Assembly (NCBI RefSeq): GCF_032118995.1
Contig: NC_092665.1
Coordinates: 13,822,012-13,886,011, forward strand
DNA length: 64,000 nucleotides
Direction of reading: 5' to 3'
From: Asterias amurensis
Taxonomy: Eukaryota > Echinodermata > Asteroidea > Forcipulatida > Asteriidae
Below are positions 36,801-56,517 of this stretch, one piece after another (the stretch's first letter is position 1; every line of letters begins with the position of its first letter). Below the pieces are notes generated by a model that worked only from the letters and a program-made list of their open reading frames with translations, did no database searches and was not told the origin of the DNA. The translations under genes and the position numbers were made by a program.

Positions 36801-39059
36801 AGCCAGTTAGTTTCCATTGCGGGTTACTACTTTGGTATTTGAAAACAAAAAGTTGCATCCCCTGAAGGTGATCACTGTACCGCTTCCCAGGTTATAATAA
36901 TTGTAAACTTGGGTATGACCCCTGGATAATGATTTTACAACAGTTAAAGGTTGAATGGCTTCTGACTGACAACACAAGGAGACTGCCAACATAAGGGCGA
37001 GAAAGCAAAGTTGGTAGAGCAGCGGCACCTTGGTCAAGAGGTCGCAGGTTCAAGTCCCACTCTAGCCAATTTTGCTTTTTATTCACCCCAAAATAAACCA
37101 ATGATTTACTTCATCTACTAAACGCTCTTGAGACTTAGTCCATGTCAGAAACAGCGACTTTGACTACAGCGCCAGCTAGATCAGCGCGTCGGCCAGTGTT
37201 TGAAGAATAGGCAGACGCACGCGATCTAGCCGTAGCTGTAGCGGAAGTCGCCATTTCGGACACGGCCTACTACTTACTCTGAGAGCAATACCTCTTCCTG
37301 AATGAAGGAGCTCACGATGGTAGCTTCAAAGTCTTGCACTTCATCCTCCTGTACTCCTACTGAGCGAGCGACAGTGAGGGCCAAGACTCTAGTACGAGCG
37401 TCGTACTGCCCTCCCGATAAGGCATAACCAATCAGATCCTGCCGTAACGAGATTAAAAATCACATTTCACTGAATGCTAATATTCAGTAGCAAATGTTGA
37501 TTTTTGAGCAGCAACTGACATATTTTGCTCTCAGGAGAAATCATTCACTGCAATTTGAGATTGTTCTCGTAGAGAAGTGAACAAAGATATCAACAAACTC
37601 CAGTGCCTCTAAAACTCTGTTGCTTGCCCCGGTAGGTCTATAAAAGAAACGCAACCACATCACTCCAATTCTCAACGATATTCACTGGCTGCCAATTACA
37701 AAACACTCAGCTGCTCGCCTGGTAGGCCTATTTTTCCAAAAGAAACGCAACCACATCACTCCAGTTCAATATGCCAACACAACCACATCACGCCAATATA
37801 CAAAACACTCCCTCTAAGATATGTGGCCCTTTGTGAAAACGGTAAGGGTCTTAGAATAGCTGCTACCCTGGACAATTTCAAACTCAACCTCAAACCCCAC
37901 CTACACTATTTCAACTTGCATTTTCTCATTCTTTGTAGTTTTTAAGGTTTTTGTAAAGCGCATCAAGATTTCTTCTAGTTATGTTTTTGCGCTGTATAAG
38001 ATTCTTCTTTTATTATTTTGTATTACAACAGATGAACCAAAAACAAATGTTTCAAACCTGAGGAATGTACTGCGGTTTGACAAGGCAAGGGCCACTGACT
38101 AAGCTATCCGCAAAGATGGTAGCACTTTGCTCATCTTGGTGAGTGGTCATGAACATCAACATCGTCTCCTCAGTTTTCTTAGGAAGCTTCATGTGTTTGA
38201 CAAGGCTCTTGACTGTCTTCGTCTTCCAGTCTCTATAAAATAAAACATTCAAGATCAATTTTAGTGGTGGGCTCTAAATCTAATTTAGTCTAGCAAGGGC
38301 GAGTGGTTCAACAAAATTATTTACGTTTTAGATATCGGGCCATCATTGCTAAAGTGAAATCTGGGGAAATCTGTGCTTGGGTTACTGGTAGTGCAGTTCT
38401 GGGCAGGCACGCCCAAATTTTTGCGAGTTTATTCCGCATCTTCAAGGGGTTAATACTCACTTGTTCCACTCATCTTCAAAGAGTAGAGTTAACTTGACGC
38501 TGCAGAGTGCCACAAAAGAGAACTGCCCTGCATCATTAAGAATCTCATTCAAAGGTTTCTTCAGCATCTTGTCGGCTCCGGTACTCAGCTCACTTTGCTG
38601 CCCATCATTAGCATCGGATACCTCCATCTGACTCGAGGAGGCATTTGGCTCCATTTTCTCTCTGAAATTGGATGCATCTTCACTGATTTTTTTATTGAAG
38701 GGATTGCAACGTTTCGGTTTGGAGTTTGCGTTCTTATCTAAAAGTGGTTCACTGTTGTTGTCAGAGTCTAAATCATGGTTATCTTCCTGAACTCTTGAAT
38801 TAGTTTTGTCAATGTTACTGGTACCAGCCACTGGTGCCAAGTCGTCTTCCGTGCTTGTGGGATCGAGGGGTCGATCTGTGAGGTTTGAACTAGTTTCATC
38901 AATGTCACTCGTACCGCCAGCCACTGGTACCATGTTGTCTTTGATGCTTGGATCTTTGGGTCCGTCTGTGGGGCTTGATGAGATCTTCTGATCCCCAGAC
39001 TTATCTTGAGTGACATCAGCATCGGCAGATGAAGCGCCGACACCTTTGAAATCGTCCAT
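27847..39059 (-). CDS. TMCO4: TMCO4-like membrane protein with alpha/beta hydrolase (DUF726) domain, 814 aa
   Basis: Thirteen coding exons: 39059-38461, 38232-38058, 37438-37278, 36546-36449, 35958-35818, 35275-35156, 33273-33253, 32355-32191, 31324-31188, 30924-30840, 30681-30564, 29277-29157 and 28350-27847; total 815 codons with all phases closing. The N-terminal ~160 residues are acidic and disordered. Residues ~330-391 form a Gly/Ala-rich membrane region (AMIGAAAVGGGALIG onward). The DUF726 core follows: AISGWLTKD, DNFSLPW, VYCLRWESKFLLELG, then VTLVGFSMGARVIFFCL with the GxSxG nucleophile Ser near residue 550, and VLLGAPVP. The last exon is an acidic, Ser-rich tail. The set of motifs identifies TMCO4; the substrate of its hydrolase-like domain is not known to me. 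The ATG at 39059 sits just after an acceptor-like site, so a non-coding 5' exon is likely. Confidence 0.93.
28375..28606. mobile_element. MITE family 2, internally shortened
   Basis: Ends ggaacattacagaattgg and tctgttctgttcc match family 2, but part of the middle is missing. It lies between TMCO4 exons 12 and 13. Confidence 0.75.
29284..29669. mobile_element. TTAA-flanked MITE, family 2, abutting TMCO4 exon 12 acceptor
   Basis: TTAA, then AGGAACGTTACAGA at the left and TCTGTAATGTTCCT, then TTAA at the right: inverted ends with a TTAA duplication. Length is 386 bp. The left TTAA lies 5 bases beyond the splice AG (29279-29278) of the minus-strand exon starting at 29277, so the element supplies the polypyrimidine tract. 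Confidence 0.85.
29565..30035. repeat. 126-bp tandem array seeded by a MITE end
   Basis: The phrase aacttctacacgtttgtca recurs at 29565, 29691, 29817 and 29943, an exact 126-base period. The first unit is the right third of the family 2 MITE with a few flanking bases; the others repeat it with few changes. It lies in a TMCO4 intron. Confidence 0.9.
30039..30398. mobile_element. Family 1 MITE copy, right end joined to a second palindromic element
   Basis: Left end aaaaggcactggacactatt, right end aaccaaaggtgtccagg. The right end runs straight into the family 3 element at 30396. Confidence 0.75.
30396..30544. mobile_element. Palindromic element, family 3 (tttcacaaagagttaggact)
   Basis: ggtggatttcacaaagagtt at the left is mirrored by aactctttgtgaaatcgacc at the right, with several internal cctaagttaggactagt segments. 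A relative is at 62460. Confidence 0.75.
31420..31740 (+). mobile_element. LINE 3' end (reverse-transcriptase ORF C-terminus)
   Basis: The frame from 31440 reads RPSNNTTRLVEHKINHRSL, then SFAAPKLWNS, a phrase found at the C-terminal end of many CR1/RTE-like non-LTR retrotransposon polyproteins. The LINE-type ending (KRLKSHLF-like) follows in another frame, then a 3' UTR and a gtatgtatgtaag tail. It is a truncated, dead copy in a TMCO4 intron. Confidence 0.7.
31836..31915 (+). mobile_element. tRNA-derived SINE
   Basis: tggtctagttgatatgacac and tcgtgggtttgaatcccacg give pol III A and B boxes. The same unit occurs at 52685, 53705 and 56742. A tail of tattattattattatc follows near 32025. Confidence 0.65.
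32863..33235. mobile_element. TTAA MITE, family 8
   Basis: TTAAAGGGTTTGGATACC ... GTATCCAAACCCTTTAA, 373 bp, in the TMCO4 intron between exons 7 and 8. Confidence 0.85.
33723..33878. mobile_element. Foldback family 9 (cagacttaccaggtaaattcc)
   Basis: cttttgggacgcttggtcgc ... caccttgcgtcccaaagt and gcagacttaccaggt / acctggtaagtctgc are paired. A smaller relative lies at 53383-53480. Confidence 0.75.
34136..34470. mobile_element. Family 1 MITE, reverse orientation
   Basis: TTTAAAGGCACTGGACACC at the left and gtgtccagagactTTAA at the right. It lies in the TMCO4 intron between exons 6 and 7. Confidence 0.8.
34735..35127. mobile_element. Palindromic TTAA MITE, family 8
   Basis: TTAAAGGGTTATGTACTTTTT at the left and aaaaagtacataaatcc at the right. 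The arms extend inward to ggtattataccataactgg, so most of the 393 bp is a foldback. Same family as 32863. Confidence 0.8.
35429..35622 (-). repeat. Tandem duplicate of TMCO4 exon 6 5' part and upstream intron
   Basis: This copy matches 35219-35428 along nearly its whole length, including the acceptor and the first ~55 coding bases of exon 6. Its exon part reads YKLRKRVWEIQEFKFDSL against YKMRKRVGEIQEFEFDSL in the real exon, so the frame is still open. The exon's 3' half and donor are missing from the copy. Confidence 0.85.
35624..35707. mobile_element. Minimal family 1 element (about 80 bp)
   Basis: TTAAAGACACTGGACACTC ... GTGTCCAGCGCCTTTAA; only the two ends remain. It directly follows the exon 6 duplicate in TMCO4. 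Confidence 0.8.
36024..36093 (-). repeat. Partial duplicate of TMCO4 exon 5 acceptor region
   Basis: About 70 bases resemble 35928-36000, which spans the acceptor and first ~30 coding bases of exon 5 (both contain gctaaaccNccNgtNaaacctg and gatgtgtatga). The duplicate has an acceptor-like CTGAGCAG and an altered coding start. Confidence 0.7.
37005..37075 (+). mobile_element. tRNA-like SINE head
   Basis: gcaaagttggtagagcagcg and ggtcgcaggttcaagtccca form A and B boxes, but the acceptor ends do not pair, so a functional tRNA is unlikely. A related weaker copy lies at 36705-36770. Confidence 0.5.
37625..38005 (+). mobile_element. LINE 3' fragment, rearranged
   Basis: KRNHITPILNDIHWLPITK and later FKLNLKPHLHYFNLHF match the usual C-terminal region of non-LTR retrotransposon polyproteins. 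A stretch around aaaagaaacgcaaccacatc is repeated. TMCO4 intron 2. Confidence 0.65.
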
Positions 39060-39390
39060 GATTTATATTCACCTGTTGGCTTTGTGCTCTGCATGCACAG
39101 TGTACCTGGTTGGAAAGTAGCACAAACAAATACATGTATAACCGTAACATGACGACAATAAATCAGTTAAGACTACTACAACTAGCTTAAGTTTAGCTAC
39201 AATTAACAATTGTATGTAGTTATTTACCTCAGCTATGATGAGAACTTCCTCATGGTGGTTCAGCAAAACAGCCCTTCGTGCGCGCACCCGGCCGTGTGAG
39301 ATAGCGAGACTAGACATTCATTTGATTGCAGTTACATACGCACCACACATACATACCCACAAAATAAAAACAAGGTAATGGCTCTCACGG

Positions 39391-39404
39391 GCGCGGCCAT
39401 TTTC
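39391..39404 (-). promoter_or_regulatory. YY1-like site on the TMCO4 side
   Basis: On the minus strand the sequence reads AAAATGGCCGCGCC, close to the YY1 core ATGGC with flanking GC. It is about 330 bases upstream of the TMCO4 ATG. Confidence 0.45.
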
Positions 39405-40688
39405 TTTTGGATAATTCATTGGTTCACCACACACTGTGTATAACCACAACAGGAATGTTGGGCACCAACTAGGAAAAAACCCCAACTACGGTGGCCTGGG
39501 CTGGCCACGTATTAAAAGTGAACATGGGCTGTAGCCTTGGGTTGGGGTAAGGGGTGGGGTGGGGGGCGGTGAGGGGGGGGGGGGGGGGTCATCTTACTGG
39601 TTTTCAACTTGGTACTTGGTAGGTTTTCCTCCTGAAACTGCCGTAGGGATTTTGACAAGGAGGTCAGGAGAGCGTCATCTAATTCGTTTTATTTTAATTT
39701 TATTGTGACTGTTTTTTATTACTGTTCATTCTTTTTTTTTCGAGTGTAGAATTAATTAAAGTTGACATTAATTTGTTCATGACATAATGTACCCCGGATG
39801 TGCATTATAGAGCAAGGAACAGATACTTGTTGAAGAAAACTGAAACTTGTATTTTCATATGTTTTATTGCAATTAACAAATAAATAATAACTTCATGCAA
39901 GAAACATAGTTATTGTGAAACTGGCTTGGCCCAGCTCAATTTCACTTTGAATGTTCACACTGCGCACTGACTGCCTGGGTGCACTCTATTATATTGTCAC
40001 GCAGGAGATTAAAGATCCGATAATTAATTGACTGGGTCGGTATCTTTTTGTTAATCCCCCGATTGTCAATACGCACGTCATGCACGTCAGGCGTGAATTC
40101 ACTTGGCCAAAAGATTTATAGTCTTGGTCCGTGTCGTTTCGGCAACATTGTATAAGTGGGGCATCGAGTCGTCATACGTTGTGGCTGTTCAGTCGTGGGG
40201 ACCACAAACCAGAAACGTCATGGATCAAGACTAACCGATTTCGCGCGGTACCGGTTTTACTCGTACCCCTCCTTAAAGGTTGTTGGTCGTACCCCCGTCC
40301 GCCTACAAGTGTGGCTGGGTGAAAACGTCCCCCGTTTTTGACATCGCACCTTTTTACGGGTCCTCCACCGATGACGTAAGAAGGAAGCGGCTACCATGGC
40401 AGTCTTCGCGGGGGGTATGATGCCCAGAAATTGTAAATCGGCTCAGCTTCCGCTGCAATTCAACCTAGTGCTTATCAATAATTCCTTTGGCGTAGATTTT
40501 CCAGCCGGCAGAGAAATTGACATTTAAAATTAATGTTGATTGCAATCCTTCGAAGTGACTTATGCAGCTAATTATAGCCTTAAACTTTCCAGAAACGGAA
40601 GTTTAAAGGTTGTGGGTCACACAGTACTGTGTGTGTATCTATGCGCTGGTGTGATTGGGTTCTTTTTTAAGGATCAGAAACAACCAAG
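39405..40688. promoter_or_regulatory. Divergent upstream region shared by TMCO4 and FOXJ2/3
   Basis: The two start codons are 1.6 kb apart and face away from each other. The region contains a G run (about 39570-39588) and a GC-rich stretch with CpGs at 40130-40400. No protein-coding exon is evident. Non-coding first exons of both genes are expected here. Confidence 0.5.
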
Positions 40689-51242
<10,554 letters not shown>

Positions 51243-52117
51243 GGCCGGCAGGAGGGTGAAAAGGGCCGGTCATTCTCTGTTCAGTTATCGCCTTGAATAT
51301 AGAGGCACTTTTTGAAAACGTTGGGGTTTTCTTTCAAACAGGGTAAAGAAGCCCGAGCTGAAGGCGTAATTTCAAAGCGGGTGATAGACTTTGATCATGG
51401 CGCAGCCCTCTTGTTTTCTTGTTTTTTAATTCATAACAAAAGTAACCAAAATGGGGCTGGAAGGGAAAATAGTCTGAACCCCCTTTTTTTTTTTTTAAAT
51501 TGGGAATTCAACTCTATCAGTGTCGTTGTGTACATGGGGGACTAGACAAAGATGGCTGCAGTGTGATAAAGGTCTGTGGCTCTCGAGCAGACCCACTTTT
51601 GGTAAGTTCAACACCAAAATTGGACGTCTGGTGCTATGGCTCTGCTGTTACCTACAACCGTAGCCAAATGGTGGGTTTAGCAGAAGCCGGAGCCGTTTTC
51701 AAGTGCTGTCCCTCTATGTTGATGAAAAACAATCTTCACCAAGGGACAGCCATGTATTAACACTCTAGCGGTAAGCGTGGGATGGTTGGGCGTTAATTAT
51801 TGTGGATTGGTTTTTTCAGTCCATTGTACAAAGGATTTGTGTGTGTGTGTTCAGTTTGATAGACTTATCTAATTTAAAGGAGAATCGGGACTATCAAAGT
51901 TCTCTCCATGCTCTCCCATCTATCAGTATTTTATGGAAAATGCGGCTTTTTTCTAATGTTATTCTTTTCCCTTTGAACAGCTATCACAATGCGAGAAACC
52001 TTTAACAAGTTTCTGTGTTGGAATGATGGTTCGTATACTGTAAGCAGAGCTGCCAACAATCCCCCGACTCTGCAAAAAATTCACCGTCAAAAAAACAAAA
52101 AACATTTCTCTTTGTTC

Positions 52118-52492
52118 TTAAAGCCATTGGACCCTTTCGGTAAACAGTGTTGTCCAAGGCCCACGCATTGTGTACCACAACTTCTATATCAAATAACAAA
52201 CCTGTGAAAATTTAGGCTCAATCGGTCATCGGAGTCGGGAGAAAACAACGGAAAAACCCACCCTTGTTTCCGCGTGTTTCGCCGTGTCATGACATGTGTT
52301 TAAAATAAATCCGTAATTCTCGTTAACGAGAATTTATATTGTTTTGCTGTTTTCTCAAAAAGTTAAGCATTTCATGGAATAATATTTCAAGAGAAGTCTT
52401 TCACCATTGCCTTCTGTAAACCCTGTAAGTTATTTGTAAATCTGTGAACTTTTTTTTTTTTTTTCTGAACCGAAAGGGTCCAATGGCTTTAA
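52118..52492. mobile_element. MITE family 6 with TTAA duplication
   Basis: TTAAAGCCATTGGACCCTTTC ... GAAAGGGTCCAATGGCTTTAA, 375 bp, in the FOXJ2/3 3' flank. A fragment of the same family is at about 47024-47165. Confidence 0.85.
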
Positions 52493-52669
52493 GAAGAAAT
52501 TCTAAAAAATTCTGAATATCTCCCTGATATGCAATATGCATAATTTAATGATGTTTAATTTGTATCGGTGATAAAGAATATCCGCAAAATAAAGAACATT
52601 CCTTATCCCTGATGCAAATCATAAAAATAACTTGCAGTACCCGCTGCAAACTCGTAGGATTCAAACTTC

Positions 52670-52770
52670 CTCTAGCTACCATGCAACCTCAGTGGTCTAG
52701 TCTAGTTGGTAAGACACTGCTCTAGAATTGCAAAGGTCGTGGGTTCAAAACCCACTGAGAAATATGCCTG
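52670..52770 (+). mobile_element. tRNA-derived SINE copy
   Basis: ggattcaaacttcctctagc, tagttggtaagacactgctc and gtcgtgggttcaaaacccac match the copies at 31836 and 56742. FOXJ2/3 3' flank. Confidence 0.65.
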
Positions 52771-53071
52771 TAAATTTGTTTTGACAGAACTCTGGGAAAG
52801 TACCGAGTGTACAGTGCTAACACATCGGTGTATATGGGTAAAACTAAAATTATATGGATAATCATGTCGGCAGCACTGCTGAAGGAGAGCATTCCACAGT
52901 AAATATTTCAGAATTTCATTTGACTGTGAACATGTAGAAGTTAGGTTTTCAAAGCTTCTAGGTGAAGAGACATCTTTCACCGAGTATTAAAAAAAACAAT
53001 AACTTTTTATTTGTGCCATACAAAGATTGTTTAATATAATTATATAAAAGTACGCTGAGAATGTCTTAGTA

Positions 53072-53141
53072 TTAAAGGGGTTTGGGTACTTTTTGTGGAC
53101 ATTGTGTTTTGCGTACTACAAAAAGTACGCCGACCCTTTAA
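53072..53141. mobile_element. Minimal family 8 element (70 bp)
   Basis: TTAAAGGGGTTTGGGTACTT ... aaaaagtacgccgacccTTTAA; the interior is almost gone, leaving two inverted ends. Confidence 0.7.
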
Positions 53142-53709
53142 GAAGGCAATGTCTGGCAAGTGTTTATTTTTGTGTACGTATGTATACATGGTTTTTAAGT
53201 CGTCTACGGGGAGTCGCCCCAAAATCTGAAGAGTAGTTGTAACGCGAGTGTGCCACTGAATCATGCATAAATTGAAATACAGAGCGAGATGCGATGTCAC
53301 AATACAAATCATCGCTGTGCGAGCAAAAGGTCGTTGAATGGCGAGGTTATTCACAATGGTGGGTATAACTTTCGACCTCAAGGTGGCTTACCAGGTTAAC
53401 TTCCATTGTTGAAATTCGTTCCGAGCATGCGCATATTCCCTGTGAACAACGGGTTGACCTGGTAAGTTTGCTGCCACCTATTGTCACCACAAGCCTCGAA
53501 TCGAGTACTTTCACTCCTACTCAACAAGCCTAATCACTAGTGACAGCAATATTAGATTTATAAACCAGAGTTTTTGTGTGTATTTATTGCTTGTTTATGA
53601 CGGCCTCTCTTGACGTTACGGCCCTGAGGCATGCATTTTATTTTATAAAGCTATGGTGTCCTTTTTGTACCATAATTAGAGATTGTGTTGTAGATGTTAA
53701 ACTTGCATC

Positions 53710-53795
53710 GGGGATATAGGATTCAAACTGCCTCTAACTACCAGGCAATCTCTAGAATTGCAAGGGTCTTGGGTTCAAATTCCACCCGAGTCATA
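53710..53795 (+). mobile_element. tRNA-derived SINE copy, missing the A box
   Basis: ggattcaaactgcctctaac then gcaagggtcttgggttcaaa; the tagttggtaagacactg segment is deleted. Confidence 0.55.
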
Positions 53796-55451
53796 TGCCT
53801 GTGATATTTTTTCATTGAGGCATTTGCTTCTGTTGCCTCCGTGAAGCATCAGGTCGAGATGTTTTTCCCTTTTTCCTAGAAACTTTAGGGATTCACTAAT
53901 GGAAGTGCCCTTTGTTAAATTAAAAAGGCCATGCCCTCCTAAAGATGAAATTCAAATCCTGGGAGAAGAATATGATTCGTTTGCAGTGAGTAGGAATATT
54001 AACATTAATTAGTTTAATCGTCATAGATGGGACGTCCAGGTAAAAAATTCCTTCCGTTTTTTTTCAACAATTACTAAACCTGTCCTCAACCACAGGGCTC
54101 AAATTTGGGATAAAATTCCATAAAATTTGTACCAGATCAGAAGTTTTTTAACAATACCAGAATCTGAATCAGAAAAAACTTTCCACAAAGTTTAAACATG
54201 TAAACTGTTTGTATTTGAACAAGCAAGTTTTACTTCAAAGTGGCAATTATAAACTATCGACATGAAAACAGTTCACAGCTGGTGGACGCTACGACTTCAA
54301 CGAGGCCAGAATATCTCGCAAAATTTTCTATCTCTTCAAAATAGTTCCTCCTTTATAGATGTCAAGTATGTAGATTTTTGTTTTATGTGACGTATCCAGC
54401 TCTACTAATGGTATCAAACTGGGAGAGCAGGAACTGAATTTTATGGCATTGCTTACTGCAGAATTCTGCGCTTACACAGAATTTCTGTGTTGGCAGAAAT
54501 TGTTAGTGTGCCTGCACACAAACGAGGATTCCTAGCTAACCTCTGAATTGTCGTTCACAGTGGCTTTACATTGTTGCGTTACAACGACCGTGGGCAGGAT
54601 AGACCTGTGGAGAAGTCGTTAATGGTCTTCCGGGGTGAGATACTTGAGTTGTGGCAGTGCCTCTCACGAGACCAGATCACTGCTCTCGCGCGCACTGCTG
54701 GTTGCCCACTTCTACTTGGACCGTAGTCGTGAGAGCAGTAGTCTCGCGAGGCCAACAGTCTTGCAAGAATACCGGGGAGATTCGGAATAAAGTCGGAACG
54801 CTATCACCGCAACAGACATTTAACGACTTGTCCACAAGTCTTTGGGCAAGCAAGTTTGCCTTTTGTTTTGCTTACGGTAAGCTGTGTTAATGACTTTGAA
54901 ACTGTCCATTTGTGCGCAGAACACCTCCGCTTACAGGCTTTATTTATTTGGCCGTAGGGCCACAGGTTACCAGCCAATATACACACTCTATATTATTGCA
55001 TTGCTCACAATCGGTGCCTGCAACTCCCTTCTCGCTTCTCTCTAGGCTGTGAGCTTTTTGGGGGGTTGCACATTATTTTCATAGAATATCTTATTTTTAC
55101 TATACAAATTGGTTAAATATAGTGTATATATCTTTCACTGTACAGTAAATCTCACATTATATGACAAACCAAAACCCGTCTTCTTGATTGTAATAATTAT
55201 TATTAAATAAAAAAATTCCTTCTTTATAAGAAAGAAGCAACCTATGTAAATACTAAAAATTAACAAATGTTTTGTTCCGGTGCACGTGTAAGATACTATG
55301 AGATGTAGAGCGAGGAAATGACATACTCCGACAAATTTTTCTACCAAGTTGCACTTCTTTATTTTTTAATTTGGGCTTCAACAGTCCGCGTTTCTGTCTT
55401 CTTCTGTTTGAGTAGAAGTGACCTGTATAATGATTGATGTAAAGATGTATA

Positions 55452-55457
55452 AATAAA
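55452..55457 (+). terminator. Candidate distal poly(A) signal of FOXJ2/3
   Basis: AATAAA followed by a T-rich stretch. If used, the 3' UTR would be about 4.2 kb; nearer signals are possible. Confidence 0.3.
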
Positions 55458-55635
55458 AGCTGTCTTTAACTTTGAAACTTTACGTCTTGTTGTCGTTTAT
55501 TTTGTCCTTATCAGAGACTACTTTTGTTGCTAATTTGATAAAAGATATGCAGTAATTTTTCTTTAAAAAAGTTTTTTGGGGTTGAAAAAAGTTTGTCCGT
55601 TTTGTAAGCACAAAAAAGTACAATCTTAACCCTCG

Positions 55636-55960
55636 GACTATCTGACCATTCAATATCATCCACCAAGGTTTGTTTTGTACATGCGTCCAGATTACAATGC
55701 CAGCCTATAATGGTAGCATGTGAATTCATCTACACAGTGCAGTCAACCCTCCTACTGTCTGACCATTCAATATCATCTGCTGTAGTTTAGAATAAACTGT
55801 TATCACTTGGCGAATGCATCTACACAGCACACAGTCAACCCTCCTACTGTCTGACCATTCAATATCATCCACTGTAGTTTTATTTTTAGAAAGATTTATA
55901 AACTATGCCAGCCTGCAATATGTGCTGAATGCATCTACACGGTACACAGTCAATCTTCCT
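55636..55960. repeat. Tandem repeat of ~90-100 bp in the POLRMT 3' flank
   Basis: tgtctgaccattcaatatcatc recurs at about 55645, 55758 and 55848, joined to tctacacagYacacagtcaa. The last copy is diverged. It adjoins the C-terminal array that starts at 55979. Confidence 0.75.
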
Positions 55961-55978
55961 TTTGACGCACCAGTCATT

Positions 55979-56517
55979 TTTCTTGAAGAAGAAAGTTGAC
56001 TTCAAGACATTTTTGAGATAAAAGTCTCCTTTCTCAGGAACCTGTTTGATGCAAACCCCACCAGTCCGAGATTATTGTTCTTTGCCACTTTCCAACTTCA
56101 GCTGAAGAAGAAAGTTGACGTCAAGACATTACTGAGATCAAAGTCTGCTTTCTCAGGAACCTGTTTGATGCAGACCTCACCAGTCTGAGATTATTGTTCT
56201 TGCTGTCTTTCCATTTTCAGCTGAAGAAGAAAGTCGACTTCAAGACATTTCTGAGATCAAAATCAGGAACCTGTTTGATGCAGACCTCACCAGTCCGAGA
56301 TTATTGTTCTTGGCCTCTGTCCATCTTCAGCTGAAGAAGAAAGTTGACGTCAAGACATTTCTGAGATCAAAATCTCCTTTCTCAGGAACCTGTTGATGCA
56401 GACCCCACCAGTCCGAGATTATTGTTCTTGGCCTCTTTCCATCTTCAGCTGAAGAAGAAAGTCGACTTCAAGACATTTTTGAGATCAAAATCTCCTTTCT
56501 CAGGAACTTGTTTGATG
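55979..56517 (-). repeat. Tandem array built from the POLRMT C-terminal coding end
   Basis: Five units of 110-121 bases. The first (about 56449 upward) is the true end of POLRMT; four more lie beyond its stop codon. Each repeats the segment coding [20 protein letters not shown] plus about 50 bases of spacer. In all extra units that reading frame is intact, with one 3-codon deletion and a few substitutions; the outermost lacks the stop. Confidence 0.9.

Larger units (their letters stand above)
51243..55640. other. FOXJ2/3 3' UTR and convergent spacer
   Basis: This follows the FOXJ2/3 stop and leads to the POLRMT 3' flank. It contains a family 6 MITE, two tRNA-like SINEs, foldbacks (53383-53480, 54648-54762) and a family 4 remnant near 53813. 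How much is real 3' UTR cannot be told. Confidence 0.5.

Noticed and set aside
37005-37075. Functional tRNA gene
   Set aside because: A and B boxes are present but acceptor arms do not pair, and the sequence continues like a SINE.
38768-39094. 108-codon minus-strand frame overlapping TMCO4 exon 1
   Set aside because: It is a shadow in another phase; the 200-codon frame joins correctly to the next TMCO4 exon.
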